Source: Candidatus Paceibacterota bacterium (GTDB lineage Bacteria; Verrucomicrobiota; Verrucomicrobiia; Limisphaerales; UBA8199). From it: DNA of 64,000 nt. The stretch spans positions 1 to 64,000 of the forward strand of contig DAOTCE010000014.1 of assembly GCA_035452965.1 (NCBI GenBank). The letters run 5' to 3'. This document shows positions 52,263 through 61,571 of this stretch, piece after piece. The notes beneath the pieces are model-generated. The model saw only the letters and a list, made by a program, of their open reading frames with translations. It did no database searches and had not been told where the DNA came from. The stretch's first letter is position 1; the number at the start of each line of letters is the position of its first letter. Made by a program: the position numbers and the translations under genes.

Positions 52263-53419
52263 GCGGTCCTCCGTTGGAAGGCGAAGCCGAGGAGGTGGAC
52301 CGTGAATTGGACGATCAGCCCCAGGCCTACCAGCACGCAGGAGAGGTAGGGCGTCAGCCAGCTTGGGTTGCGGACCACTTGCAGGATGCTGCCGTGATTA
52401 TCCGGGTCGAAGCCGGATTGGTAGTAGGTTTCGCCCGCATAACGCAGCGGATTGTTCATGTAAATGAGGACCTCGCGCTTCTCGCCGGTGTCCGGACGGT
52501 GAAGCAGAACGCGACTGGAGAAGTTCTTCGGGATCTCCGTGCCCGGGTAGACATCGTGGGTGAATTTCAGCAGTTGGATGCTGTAGGGCTTGTAATGCCT
52601 GCGGGGCCGCAGGGCGAGTTGGTAGGTTCGGCGATCGTAGGTGAAGCCCTGGGGCTGATCAACATACTCGGACACCAGCCAGGTGCCGAGCGAGCCCTGG
52701 TTGGTCTCGATCTCAATCACCGCAGCCGGCACATCACGCCGGTCCATCTCCGTCACCCGAGGAAGCTCGGTGACAATCGCGCGCAAGCCGGCGTCCTTGG
52801 TCGCCGCCGGGGACTCGGAGGCGTCGGCCGCTCGCTCGCGTACGTTCGCGTTGGCAAAGTAACGCTTCACCCGCACCGTGAAGGGCAGCCCGACCGGCCG
52901 GATGGTCTTCTGCCTAGCCAATGTGTCCTGCGGGATGGCGACGACACGGTCGGCATTCGGATCAGTGGTATCCACCATTGCGAGCTCGGCTTCGCGTTGC
53001 GTTTCCGAGTAGTTCTTGGTTTCGCACTCGCGCAGGTGCAGGATGCTCTCGCGCGAAAGCAGGTCTGTCAGAAGCTGGCCGAGCAGCAGCAGGACGAGGC
53101 CGCCATGCACCATCCAAAGCCCAATCCGGCTGACCGAGAGTGTGAAACACTTGATCTGCGACGCGATGAGGTTGAGCAAGAGGACGCCGCCGATGAGGTA
53201 GCCGCCCGGGAACACGGGCACGCGCCACGCGGCGCCTTTGGGGCTCCAGTAGATAATGAAACTGCGGAAGAACTCGTTCTGTGCCTTGTAAAGACCGAGT
53301 TCGACTTGCGCGAGCGTGCCCCAGAACACCAGCACCAGCGCCAGCGCCAAGCAGACCACCGTCAGCCGCATCGAAGTAAAGAAGCGGATGAGCCGGTCGA
53401 GCATTGCGTCCAGGGCCAT
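52259..53419 (-). CDS. resB: Cytochrome c biogenesis protein ResB
   Basis: The 386-aa protein is the partner of CcsA in system II haem delivery. It has membrane helices near the N-terminus (LTVVCLALALVLVFWGTLAQVELGL, YLIGGVLLLNLIASQI, IGLWMVHGGLVLLLLGQLL), a large periplasmic beta-rich domain (about 130-345) and a final helix (YLSCVLVGLGLIVQFTVHLL). Signature pieces are GTLAQVELGLYKAQNEFFRS and GETYYQSGFDPDNHGSILQVVRNPSW. It lies 15 bases after the lipoprotein gene and overlaps ccsA by 4 bases. Confidence 0.93.
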   Translation of the reverse strand: MALDAMLDRLIRFFTSMRLTVVCLALALVLVFWGTLAQVELGLYKAQNEFFRSFIIYWSPKGAAWRVPVFPGGYLIGGVLLLNLIASQIKCFTLSVSRIGLWMVHGGLVLLLLGQLLTDLLSRESILHLRECETKNYSETQREAELAMVDTTDPNADRVVAIPQDTLARQKTIRPVGLPFTVRVKRYFANANVRERAADASESPAATKDAGLRAIVTELPRVTEMDRRDVPAAVIEIETNQGSLGTWLVSEYVDQPQGFTYDRRTYQLALRPRRHYKPYSIQLLKFTHDVYPGTEIPKNFSSRVLLHRPDTGEKREVLIYMNNPLRYAGETYYQSGFDPDNHGSILQVVRNPSWLTPYLSCVLVGLGLIVQFTVHLLGFAFQRRTA

Positions 53420-53434
53420 GGGAACGGGCTGGCT

Positions 53435-54118
53435 CTAGTTGGTGCCCGGCTGCGTGTGGCCGCCGTCAATCGGGGGATGGTCGGGAGGCAATTGCGCCTG
53501 GGGGCTGGCGGGTGGGAATCGCACGGACTTGAGAAAACCGATAAACGCGGATTTCTGCTGCGCCACAAGGGCTTCCTCGCCGGTCATCTTGAAGAACCAG
53601 GCTACGCCGTCGCGACGAGCGATGGCCGCGAGGATGCAGGTCTTATCGCCCGAGCCGGCGTTGGTCCCGGCTTGCTCGTAGAGTTGGGCGGGCTGGCCGG
53701 CGATTTCGACCGGTTGGGCCAGTTTGGCTAGCTCCTCCTCGGATACCCCCGGCAATCCGACCTGGCCGCGCCAGCGGTTGACGTTGGCCAGGTCGCTCCC
53801 CGCCAGGCCGGGCAGCGGAACGACGCTCACATCGGCTTGTTCACCGTCCTGGCCGGAAACCTGGAAGGAGGCGACGCGCATCTGGCCTGGAGGCGCCTCC
53901 CGCCAATCGGGCGGGCGGGTATATTCGAACATAGGGGCCGCGCCCGAGGTGTCGGGGTGGCCGGGAGGCAGGGCCGGAGAAGGGGCCACCGCAGGTTCCT
54001 TGGCCACGCGGTATTCCTGGACCTGGCTGCGGTCGCATCCGGCAAGCACCGCAGTGGTGAACACAAGAACCCATCGCGCGCAGGATGGGAGACATCGCCG
54101 ACTGGTCAATAACTTCAC
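53435..54118 (-). CDS. Putative lipoprotein of the cytochrome c biogenesis operon
   Basis: The 227-aa protein has a lipoprotein signal (WVLVFTTAVLAGC, lipid Cys28). After a Pro-rich linker there is one globular domain with PPDWREAPPGQMRVASFQV, DVSVVPLPGLAGSDLANVNRWRGQ and WFFKMTGEEALVAQQKSAFI. The domain resembles small periplasmic proteins of unknown function that occur beside ResB/CcsA genes in Verrucomicrobia. It is 15 bases before resB. A role in haem or apocytochrome handling is inferred from position only. Confidence 0.8.
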   Translation of the reverse strand: MKLLTSRRCLPSCARWVLVFTTAVLAGCDRSQVQEYRVAKEPAVAPSPALPPGHPDTSGAAPMFEYTRPPDWREAPPGQMRVASFQVSGQDGEQADVSVVPLPGLAGSDLANVNRWRGQVGLPGVSEEELAKLAQPVEIAGQPAQLYEQAGTNAGSGDKTCILAAIARRDGVAWFFKMTGEEALVAQQKSAFIGFLKSVRFPPASPQAQLPPDHPPIDGGHTQPGTN

Positions 54119-54181
54119 CTTCTGTATCTACAAGCGTTTCCCCGCCCGCGCAAGCCAGTTGTCCCGCAGCCACGCTGAACC

Positions 54182-54222
54182 TAATCCCCATCGCGTTGCG
54201 GAACCAACTCACCCAGCGGTGA
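54182..54222. repeat. 41-bp dispersed repeat, copy 2
   Basis: This copy matches 43160-43200 at 36 of 41 positions in the same orientation. It begins 64 bases upstream of the lipoprotein start on the minus strand, almost the same distance as copy 1 from its gene. The rest of the 234-base gap to wspA shows nothing definite. Confidence 0.8.
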
Positions 54223-54352
54223 AAGAGGCAGCGGCAGCTATCGTGCCTGCCGCTACTGTCCGGAGTGGCGGCAGTGCCGAGATCTACCCTGTGGCAGGAC
54301 GGCTAATAATGCTTGTTTTCGCGCCTCGAACGGGTTATGCATCTGGCCTCCT

Positions 54353-55951
54353 ATGCAAGCGACGACCACTTGGCATCGCCTTAACATCGCGTTTTGGATT
54401 TTGATCGTGCTATTGCTGGCCGGCGTGGGTTTGGCGCTGTGGGCGGCCAACGCCCGGGCAACCGCCGATACGCGCTCCGAGCAGTTGGCGGCCGCCCGGT
54501 CCAGCATCACCTACAAAGGGGTGCTCATCAGTGACACGGTTCGCGGCCTGTTGTTGGATCCAGGCAACCAATTGGAGCTGCAATACAAGCGCGAAGCCGA
54601 GGATGCCTTGACCAACCAACTTAACTCCATCCAAGCCACCTTCGCCGAACACCCGGGCCTCGTTCAAGCAGTGAGCAACCTGAACCACTTCTCCTCCCGC
54701 ACCCTGGCCGACTTTCACCAGCAGGTGCTCGACACTGCCGCCCGGGGTGACAGTGCCGCCGCCACCTTGCTCTACAATAAGGAATACCCGGATATTCGCA
54801 ATGCGCGCCGGAAGCTCTTTGACGACTTGACGGCTGAGATAGACTCGTTGCGCAGCGCGGAATCGAAGCGCGCCGGGCTGCTCGGGTGGGTAGGCCTGGC
54901 GCCCATACTCATTCTGCTCCTAGCCATCCCCATTGTGGGCCGCGTCCATTCTGCCACCGTCACCCGACCGCTCAATCGCCTGGTGGCAGCCCTCGAACGC
55001 ATGCGCCAAGGTGATTTCACCGAGCGCCTGACGGTCACACGGCAGGATGAGTTTGGCATCCTGAGCGAGAACCTCAACCGCGTGGCGGATAACCTGTCCG
55101 ACCTCGTGGGCCAGGTGCAGCGCTCGGGCATCCAAGTCAACACCACCGCTACGGAGATCGCCGCAACAGCACGCGAGCAGCAGACCACCGCCCACGAAAT
55201 CGCCACCACGACCGCTGAGATCGGCGCCACCTCCAAGCAGATTTCCGCCACCTCCAGGGAGTTGGTCAAAACCATAAGCGAGGTCAACGAGGTCTCCGAA
55301 CAAACGGCCGACCTCGCCGGCAGCGGACACACGGCCATCACGCGCATGGAGACCACCATGCGCCAAATCGTGGAGGCTGCCGCCGCCATCACCGCCAAGC
55401 TGTCCGTGCTCAGCGAGAAAACGACCAACGTCAACTCCGTCGTCACCACCATCACCAAGGTGGCCGACCAGACCAACCTGCTGTCGCTCAACGCCGCCAT
55501 CGAGGCCGAAAAGGCCGGCGAATACGGCTTGGGCTTCGCCGTGGTGGCCATGGAAATCCGCCGCCTGGCGGACCAGACCGCCGTGGCCACCTTCGACATC
55601 GAGAAGATGGTAAAGGAGATGCAATCGGCCGTCGCCGCCGGGGTGATGAGTATGGACAAGTTTTCGGAGGAGGCACGCCGCGGGGTGGAGGAAATCCGGC
55701 AGGTGAGCACCCATTTGGCGCAGATTCTCCACCAAGTCCAGACGCTCACGCCGCGGTTCCAGACGGTGAACGAAGGCATGAACGCTCAGGCCACCGGAGC
55801 CCAGCAGATCAGCGACACGCTGACGCAACTGACCGAAGCCTCGCAGCAAACAGCAGAGTCCCTGCGCCAGTCCAACCTGGCGATCGAGCAATTGAACAGC
55901 GCTGCCCGCGGCCTGCAGGTGAGTGTGGCCCGGTTCAAGCTGCCCAGCTAG
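54353..55951 (+). CDS. wspA: WspA-like methyl-accepting chemotaxis receptor
   Basis: The 532-aa receptor starts the Wsp operon. A first membrane helix (IAFWILIVLLLAGVGLALWAA, 11-31) and a second (WVGLAPILILLLAIPIVG, about 180-197) flank a ~150-aa periplasmic helical sensor. HAMP (TRPLNRLVAALERMRQGDFTE) and the cytoplasmic coiled coil follow. The signalling tip reads LNAAIEAEKAGEYGLGFAVV, then EIRRLADQTAVATFDIEKMV, the form I recall as diagnostic for WspA. In Pseudomonas, WspA senses surface contact. There is no clear Shine-Dalgarno sequence before the ATG. The adaptor gene follows after 2 bases. Confidence 0.93.
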   Translation: MQATTTWHRLNIAFWILIVLLLAGVGLALWAANARATADTRSEQLAAARSSITYKGVLISDTVRGLLLDPGNQLELQYKREAEDALTNQLNSIQATFAEHPGLVQAVSNLNHFSSRTLADFHQQVLDTAARGDSAAATLLYNKEYPDIRNARRKLFDDLTAEIDSLRSAESKRAGLLGWVGLAPILILLLAIPIVGRVHSATVTRPLNRLVAALERMRQGDFTERLTVTRQDEFGILSENLNRVADNLSDLVGQVQRSGIQVNTTATEIAATAREQQTTAHEIATTTAEIGATSKQISATSRELVKTISEVNEVSEQTADLAGSGHTAITRMETTMRQIVEAAAAITAKLSVLSEKTTNVNSVVTTITKVADQTNLLSLNAAIEAEKAGEYGLGFAVVAMEIRRLADQTAVATFDIEKMVKEMQSAVAAGVMSMDKFSEEARRGVEEIRQVSTHLAQILHQVQTLTPRFQTVNEGMNAQATGAQQISDTLTQLTEASQQTAESLRQSNLAIEQLNSAARGLQVSVARFKLPS

Positions 55952-55953
55952 CC

Positions 55954-56424
55954 ATGCTGTTTCTGCTCTTCCAACTGGACCAGGACCGCTACGCACTGGA
56001 GGCCAGCCGCGTGGTCGAGGTCGTCCCGCTGTTGGAGATGAAGCAACTGCCCGAGGCGCCCCGCGGAGTAGTCGGGATCTTCAATTATCGCGGCCGTCCA
56101 GTGCCCGCCGTGGACCTGTCGGCGCTGACCCTGGGCCAGCCAGCCCGGGAGCGGTTCAGCACGCGGATCATCATCGTCAATTACCCGGACGGCGGCGGGA
56201 CCAACCGGCTGCTCGGACTGATTGCCGAGCAGGCCACCGAGACGATGCGCAGAGACGCCAAAGACTTCCTGGACTCGGGCGTCAAACTCGACCACGCACC
56301 TTATCTGGGCCCTATCCTCATGGACCAGCAGCGCCCGGTCCAGTGGATCTACGAACAACGCCTGCTCTCGGATTCCGTGCGCAACAGCTTGTTCGCGGAA
56401 ACCGCCGCACATGAAGCAGATTGA
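55954..56424 (+). CDS. wspB: CheW-type adaptor, WspB-like
   Basis: The 156-aa protein is a single CheW domain: FLLFQLDQDRYALEASRVVEVVPLLEMKQLPEAPRGVVGIFNYRGRPVPAVDLS. The YRGRPVPAVDL strand pair is typical. It couples receptor and kinase. It begins 2 bases after wspA and its end overlaps the CheR gene by 14 bases. Position and sequence both fit WspB. Confidence 0.92.
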   Translation: MLFLLFQLDQDRYALEASRVVEVVPLLEMKQLPEAPRGVVGIFNYRGRPVPAVDLSALTLGQPARERFSTRIIIVNYPDGGGTNRLLGLIAEQATETMRRDAKDFLDSGVKLDHAPYLGPILMDQQRPVQWIYEQRLLSDSVRNSLFAETAAHEAD

Positions 56425-57598
56425 ACAATTGCTCCGGCAGACGATGGGCCTGAGTGGCGCCGCCCTGGGCCCCACGGGCATCCAGCGCGCGGTTCGGCAC
56501 CGGATGCGGAGCCTTGGCCTGAAGCGAGTGGAGGATTACCGACAACTGCTCCCAGCCCCGCGCGGGGAATGGAGCGAGTTGGTGGAGTTAGTGGTGGTCC
56601 CCGAATCCTGGTTCTTCCGCGAGTCCGAGGCAATTGCGGCGTTTACGCGCGCGGTGACCGGGGCCTGGCTGCCCGCCCACCCGCATGCTTCGCTACGGGT
56701 GCTGAGCCTGCCCTGCGCAGCGGGGGAAGAACCCTATTCGCTGGCGATCGCCCTGCTGGAGGCGGGGGTGCCGCCCAGCCGGTTCCAAATCGAGGCGGGG
56801 GACATCAGCACACGCGCGTTGGCTGCGGCCCAGCGGGGCGTTTACCGCGGGAATGCCTTTCGCGGCAAGGACCTCTGGTACCGCGACCGCTATTTTCAGC
56901 AGGCCAAAGACGGCTTCGTGCTGGCCCCGGCGGTGCGGCAGTGTGTGCGCTTCTTCCAGGCCAACCTATTGAGCGACACTTTCCTGCCCGGACACGGGGT
57001 TTATGACTTCGTTTTCTGCCGCAACCTGCTCATTTACTTCGACGCGCCGACCCAGCGCAATGTGTTGGCCCGACTGGAGCGCTTGCTGGCGCCTGGCGGA
57101 ATTCTATTTGTCGGGCCGGTTGAACGACCGATGGCTTTGGACTTCGGTTTGGTCAGCGCCAACCTCTGCTCGGCCTTCACCGTCCGCCAACCTGGGCGCG
57201 CCCCCCGCCGCCCGAAGCCCCCCCGACCGCTGAACCGTCAAGTTCCCGCACCACAGCTCCCGGGCAACGGCGGACCCAAACCGGGTCCCCTGCCCGGAGC
57301 CGACCTGGACGCCGCGCTCCGCCACATCCAAGCCGGGCGCCTAAAGGAGGCCGCTGAAATATGCGAGTCCCGCCTGCTACGGGACCCGGCGTGCGCCCAG
57401 GCGTATTATCTGCTCGGGCGGGTGCGTGAGGCCGGCGGCGATCCTCGCGCGTTGGACTGCCTCCGCAAAGCCATTTACCTCGAGCCCAACCATTGTGATA
57501 GTTTAGAGTGGATGGCATATTTGCTGGAGCAGAATGGCGATTCCGGACGTGCGCGCGCGTATAAGATCCGCGCCCAGCGAATCAGGCTCAAGACATAG
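56411..57598 (+). CDS. wspC: CheR-type methyltransferase with TPR tail, WspC-like
   Basis: The 395-aa enzyme methylates receptor glutamates with S-adenosylmethionine. It has the N-terminal helical CheR_N part, the SAM motif SLPCAAGEEPYSLAIALLEAG (normally SxGCSTGEEPYS, so slightly altered), DISTRALAAAQRGVYRG, and FVFCRNLLIYFDAPTQ. A Pro-rich linker (about 275-305) leads to a C-terminal TPR part (AEICESRLLRDPACAQAYYLLGRV, LRKAIYLEPNHCDSLEWMAYL), as in WspC. The ATG at 56411 is chosen because codons further upstream are inside wspB in another frame. Confidence 0.93.
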   Translation: MKQIEQLLRQTMGLSGAALGPTGIQRAVRHRMRSLGLKRVEDYRQLLPAPRGEWSELVELVVVPESWFFRESEAIAAFTRAVTGAWLPAHPHASLRVLSLPCAAGEEPYSLAIALLEAGVPPSRFQIEAGDISTRALAAAQRGVYRGNAFRGKDLWYRDRYFQQAKDGFVLAPAVRQCVRFFQANLLSDTFLPGHGVYDFVFCRNLLIYFDAPTQRNVLARLERLLAPGGILFVGPVERPMALDFGLVSANLCSAFTVRQPGRAPRRPKPPRPLNRQVPAPQLPGNGGPKPGPLPGADLDAALRHIQAGRLKEAAEICESRLLRDPACAQAYYLLGRVREAGGDPRALDCLRKAIYLEPNHCDSLEWMAYLLEQNGDSGRARAYKIRAQRIRLKT

Positions 57599-57607
57599 CC
57601 CACACTC

Positions 57608-58300
57608 GTGAGCACCTCCCTGCGGCAACCTGATCCCCCTGCGACGCGCGAGATCGAGGCTTGTTGGAACGAGATCGGCGTGCGTGGCAACGGCAGTTGC
57701 CCGAAGCTGGCGGAGGTGGGCCATTGTCATAGCTGTCCGACGTTCTCGGCTGCGGGCGTGCGGCTGCTCGACCGTCCGCTGGCGCCGGAATACCGGCGCG
57801 CGTGGACCGAACATTTCGCACAGCAGAAAGTGCCCCCGGCTTCCGCCAGGAAATCGGCACTGATCTTCCGCCTTGGCACGGAGTGGTTTGCGTTGCACGC
57901 GCCGGCCATTCAGGAAGTGGCCGAGCACCGGCCGGTGCATTCGCTGCCGCACCGGCGCCAGGGCGTTGTGCTGGGCCTGGCGAACATTCGCGGCGAGCTT
58001 GTGCTCTGCGTCTCGCTGGGCCGGCTGCTGGGGTTGGACCCAACACTGCCCCGCGCCAGGCGGCACCGAACCTATGAACGGCTGCTGGTGACCCAACTCG
58101 ATGGCGATCGCTTCGTCTTCCCTGTCGATGAAGTTCGCGGTATCCACCGGTACCAGCCGGCGGACCTGACCGAGCCACCCGCCACCCTGGCCCGGTCTGG
58201 GCTCAGCTACACGCGAGGCATCGTGCAATGTGAGGGCCACGCCGTCGGCCTGCTCGATCCCGGGTTGCTCTTCGCCGCCCTGAACCGGAGCCTGACATGA
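57608..58300 (+). CDS. wspD: CheW-type adaptor with cysteine-rich N-terminus, WspD-like
   Basis: The 230-aa protein starts at a GTG. The N-terminal ~70 residues contain ACWNEIGVRGNGSCPKLAEV and HCHSCPTFSAAG, with four to five cysteines, matching my memory of WspD. The C-terminal CheW domain (LIFRLGTEWFALHAPAIQEV, VVLGLANIRGELVLCVSLGRL) links to the kinase. The end overlaps wspE by 4 bases. The cysteine cluster could bind a metal, but this is inference. Confidence 0.92.
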   Translation: MSTSLRQPDPPATREIEACWNEIGVRGNGSCPKLAEVGHCHSCPTFSAAGVRLLDRPLAPEYRRAWTEHFAQQKVPPASARKSALIFRLGTEWFALHAPAIQEVAEHRPVHSLPHRRQGVVLGLANIRGELVLCVSLGRLLGLDPTLPRARRHRTYERLLVTQLDGDRFVFPVDEVRGIHRYQPADLTEPPATLARSGLSYTRGIVQCEGHAVGLLDPGLLFAALNRSLT

Positions 58301-60537
58301 GCAAACCCGACAGCAACGACCCAACCCAACGCTCAATGCTGGAGCTTTTCCGCGGCGAAGTCGAAAACCAGGCTAACAGCCTCAGCGACGGTTTGCTCTC
58401 GTTGGAACGCGGTTCCCGCGGCCCGGAGCAGTTGGAGATGCTCATGCGCGCCGCTCACTCGATCAAAGGCGCCGCCCGGATAGTGAATGTGAGGGCGGTG
58501 GAACGCCTCGCCCACGTCATGGAGGATTGCTTCACGCAGGCCCAAGACAGGAAGCTGACTCTGGGCCAGCCGGAAATTGACCTGCTTTTCCGTGCCGTTG
58601 ATTTGCTGCAGCAGATCGCCAGGCAAGGGGAAGCGGACATCGCCCCCTGGGAGGTCGAACATGCCGCTGATATGGACGACGCGCTCAGCTCGCTGGCGCA
58701 CCTGGCGCAGACCGGCAGCCTGGCCCGGCGCCCGCCGCCGGAGGAACAAGCCCTGCCGGTGCCGGTCGAAGCCCGCGGCAAGCGTGTGCCCGAGCGCGTG
58801 GTCCGGCTCGCGACCGCAAACCTGAACCGGTTGCTCGGTTTGGCGGGCGAGTCGCTGGTGGAATCGCGGTGGCTGCGCCCCTTTGCCGACTCGCTCCAGC
58901 GGCTAAGACGCCAGCAGACGGAGCTGGGTCGGACGCTGGATGACCTGCGCCAGGTCCTCCGGGAAGAGCCCGGGACCGCCCGCGGGGAGCACCAACTCGA
59001 GGAATTGGCGCGCAGTGTGGCCAGTTGTCAGCAGCTGCTGGCGGAACGCATGCAGGAGCTCGACTTGTTCGAGCGACGTTCCGCATTGCTCTCCCAGCGA
59101 ATGTACCTCGAGGTGCTGCGCGCCCGCATGCGACCCTTCAGCGATTGCGCCTCCCGGTTTCCCCGCATGGTGCGGGACCTGGCCCGCGCCTTAGGCAAAA
59201 AGGTACGGCTCGAGGTCACCGGCGAAGACACCCAGGTGGATCGCGACGTCATGGAGCGATTGGAGGCCCCGCTGGCACATCTGCTGCGCAACGCGGTAGA
59301 TCATGGTTGCGAACCGCCCGAGCAACGCCGGCTCGCCGGCAAGCCCCCCGAAGGCATCATTCGCCTGGAGGCGCGCCACAGCGCTGGCATGCTGCTGGTG
59401 ACCGTGGCCGACGACGGCCCCGGCGTCCCATTGGAGCGCGTCCGCCAGATCGTCTTGCAACGCAAGCTGGCGCCCACTGAGGTCGTCGAGAAGCTGGCGG
59501 AGTCCGAGCTCCTGGATTACCTTTTCCGGCCGGGCTTCACTCTCAAGGAATCCGTGACCGAGATCTCCGGCCGCGGCGTTGGTTTGGACGTCGTGCAAAA
59601 CATGGTTCGGAATGTGCGCGGCAACCTGCGCGTCATCACCCAGCCCGGCCGCGGCCTGCGCGTGCAACTCCAAATGCCCATCACGCTCTCCGTGGTCCGC
59701 GCCCTGCTGGTCGAGGTGGACGGCGAACCCTACGCCTTCCCGCTCAATCACATCAGCCGCGCCTTGAGACTCAGTCGCGAGCGCGTCGAGAAGCTGGAAA
59801 ACCGCTACCACTTCCCCCTCGCTGGCCACCAAGTTGGCCTGGTGGCTGCTCAGCAGGTCTTTGACACGGGTGCCGCGCGGCCGTTCGGCAGCGACTTGCC
59901 CGTAGTGGTACTCGGGGAACGGAACGTCCGCTACGGCGTGGTCGTGGACCGCTTCCTGGGGGAACGCGAACTCGTCGTTCAACCACTGGACTCCCGGCTC
60001 GGCAAGATCAAGGACATCAGCGCGGCGGCAATGATGGAAGACGGCTCCCCGGTCCTCATCGTGGACGTGGACGACATGCTTCAGTCCATCGAGAAGTTGG
60101 TCGCAGAACGCCCGCTGGTCGAGCTTCCGCGCCCGGGACTCGAACTGCCCGAGCAGAAAGCCAAACGTGTCCTGGTCGTGGACGACTCGCTCACGGTCCG
60201 CGAGCTCGTCCGCAAAATCCTCACCACCCATGGCTACCTGATCGACACGGCCGTGGACGGCACGGACGGATGGAACGCCGTGCGCTCCGGTGATTATGAC
60301 CTGATAATTACCGATGTGGACATGCCGCACCTGGACGGCATCGGGCTCATCGCGCTGATCAAGCGGGACCCGCGCTTGAAATCCTTGCCGATCATGGTCG
60401 TTTCCTACAAGGAGAGCGAGGAAGACCGGCTGCGTGGCATGGACGCCGGCGCCGACTACTACTTTCCCAAGGGCGACTTCAACGATGCGCTCCTCCTGCA
60501 AGCCGTCGTGGATCTCGTCGGCGAACCCGGCACATGA
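58297..60537 (+). CDS. wspE: CheA-REC hybrid histidine kinase, WspE-like
   Basis: The 746-aa kinase has an N-terminal HPt domain with the phospho-acceptor His54 in AAHSIKGAARIVN. A linker and dimerisation helices follow, then the HATPase (LLRNAVDHGCEPPEQRR, VTVADDGPGVPLERVRQIV, ISGRGVGLDVVQNMV), and a CheW-like domain (RALLVEVDGEPYAFPLNHISRAL). The C-terminal receiver shows VLVVDDSLTVRELVRKIL, IITDVDMPHLDG and YYFPKGDF. A separate P2 domain is not evident, as in WspE. It should phosphorylate WspF and the terminal response regulator. It overlaps wspF by 4 bases. Confidence 0.94.
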   Translation: MSKPDSNDPTQRSMLELFRGEVENQANSLSDGLLSLERGSRGPEQLEMLMRAAHSIKGAARIVNVRAVERLAHVMEDCFTQAQDRKLTLGQPEIDLLFRAVDLLQQIARQGEADIAPWEVEHAADMDDALSSLAHLAQTGSLARRPPPEEQALPVPVEARGKRVPERVVRLATANLNRLLGLAGESLVESRWLRPFADSLQRLRRQQTELGRTLDDLRQVLREEPGTARGEHQLEELARSVASCQQLLAERMQELDLFERRSALLSQRMYLEVLRARMRPFSDCASRFPRMVRDLARALGKKVRLEVTGEDTQVDRDVMERLEAPLAHLLRNAVDHGCEPPEQRRLAGKPPEGIIRLEARHSAGMLLVTVADDGPGVPLERVRQIVLQRKLAPTEVVEKLAESELLDYLFRPGFTLKESVTEISGRGVGLDVVQNMVRNVRGNLRVITQPGRGLRVQLQMPITLSVVRALLVEVDGEPYAFPLNHISRALRLSRERVEKLENRYHFPLAGHQVGLVAAQQVFDTGAARPFGSDLPVVVLGERNVRYGVVVDRFLGERELVVQPLDSRLGKIKDISAAAMMEDGSPVLIVDVDDMLQSIEKLVAERPLVELPRPGLELPEQKAKRVLVVDDSLTVRELVRKILTTHGYLIDTAVDGTDGWNAVRSGDYDLIITDVDMPHLDGIGLIALIKRDPRLKSLPIMVVSYKESEEDRLRGMDAGADYYFPKGDFNDALLLQAVVDLVGEPGT

Positions 60538-61571
60538 GAATCGCGCTGGTCAACGACGTTATGGCCGCGGTCGAAGCGATGCGCCGCGTGGTCCTGCACA
60601 CGCGTGAACATCAGATCGCCTGGATTGCGCGCGACGGCGCCGCCGCGGTCGAGCTCAACGCCCGTGACACACCGGACCTCATCCTGATGGACTTGATCAT
60701 GCCGGGCATGGATGGAGTGGAAGCCACGCGCCGCATCATGGCGCGCAATCCATGCGCCATTGTAGTGGTCACTGCCAGCGTCACCAGCAACTCATCGAAG
60801 GTGTTCGAAGCGATGGGCGCTGGCGCCCTGGATGCGGTCAATACGCCAGTCTTCGATTCTCCGGAAGCCAGTGCTGGCGCGACAGCTTTGCTGAGCAAGA
60901 TTGAGACTATCGGCAGGCTACTGGGCGCCAATCAGAGAAAGCCCCGCCCGATACCCACCCAGCGCGCCGCCTGTTCCCTGGCCCCCGGTCAGCCGCGCCT
61001 GGTAGGCATCGGCGCCTCCGCCGGCGGCCCCACGGCGCTGGCTCGAGTCCTGGCACATTTGCCAGCTGACTTCCCCGCACCGATCATCATCATTCAGCAC
61101 GTGGACATGCAATTCGCCAAGGGCCTCGCGGCTTGGCTGGACGGCCAGTCCCGCCTCCACGTGCGTGTGGCCCGCGAGGGCGATCGCCCGCAAGCCGGCA
61201 CCGCCCTGCTGGCCGGGCAGGACAATCATCTCGTTTTCGCCAGTCCGTCCCGCTTGGTTTACACCAGCCAGCCGGCCGACTGCGCCTGGCATCCCTCTGT
61301 TGACCAGTTCTTCAAGAGCGCGGCGCAATTCTGGCCTGGGGACGTCATCGGCGTCGTGCTGACCGGCATGGGCGCTGACGGCGCGGAAGGGCTGCGCGCC
61401 CTGCGCGCCAAAAATCATCACACGATTGCTCAAGACCAGTCCAGCAGCGCCGTTTATGGCATGCCCGCCGCCGCTGCCAGGCTGGGCGCCGCGAGTGAAA
61501 TTTTAGCGCTCGACAAAATCGCCGCCAGGCTCACGAATATAGTCACAGACAAGATTTCATCGCATGGCTGA
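60534..61571 (+). CDS. wspF: CheB-type methylesterase, WspF-like
   Basis: The 345-aa enzyme demethylates the receptor. The N-terminal receiver has phospho-Asp in LILMDLIMPGMDG but shows Asn-Asp (VNDVM) instead of Asp-Asp in the acidic pocket, which I recall as normal for WspF. The esterase domain keeps the catalytic Ser (GIGASAGGPTAL), His (IIIQHVDM) and Asp (LTGMGADGAEGL). Loss of WspF activates Wsp output in Pseudomonas. The stop overlaps the next gene by 8 bases, so that gene belongs to the operon. Confidence 0.94.
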   Translation: MRIALVNDVMAAVEAMRRVVLHTREHQIAWIARDGAAAVELNARDTPDLILMDLIMPGMDGVEATRRIMARNPCAIVVVTASVTSNSSKVFEAMGAGALDAVNTPVFDSPEASAGATALLSKIETIGRLLGANQRKPRPIPTQRAACSLAPGQPRLVGIGASAGGPTALARVLAHLPADFPAPIIIIQHVDMQFAKGLAAWLDGQSRLHVRVAREGDRPQAGTALLAGQDNHLVFASPSRLVYTSQPADCAWHPSVDQFFKSAAQFWPGDVIGVVLTGMGADGAEGLRALRAKNHHTIAQDQSSSAVYGMPAAAARLGAASEILALDKIAARLTNIVTDKISSHG

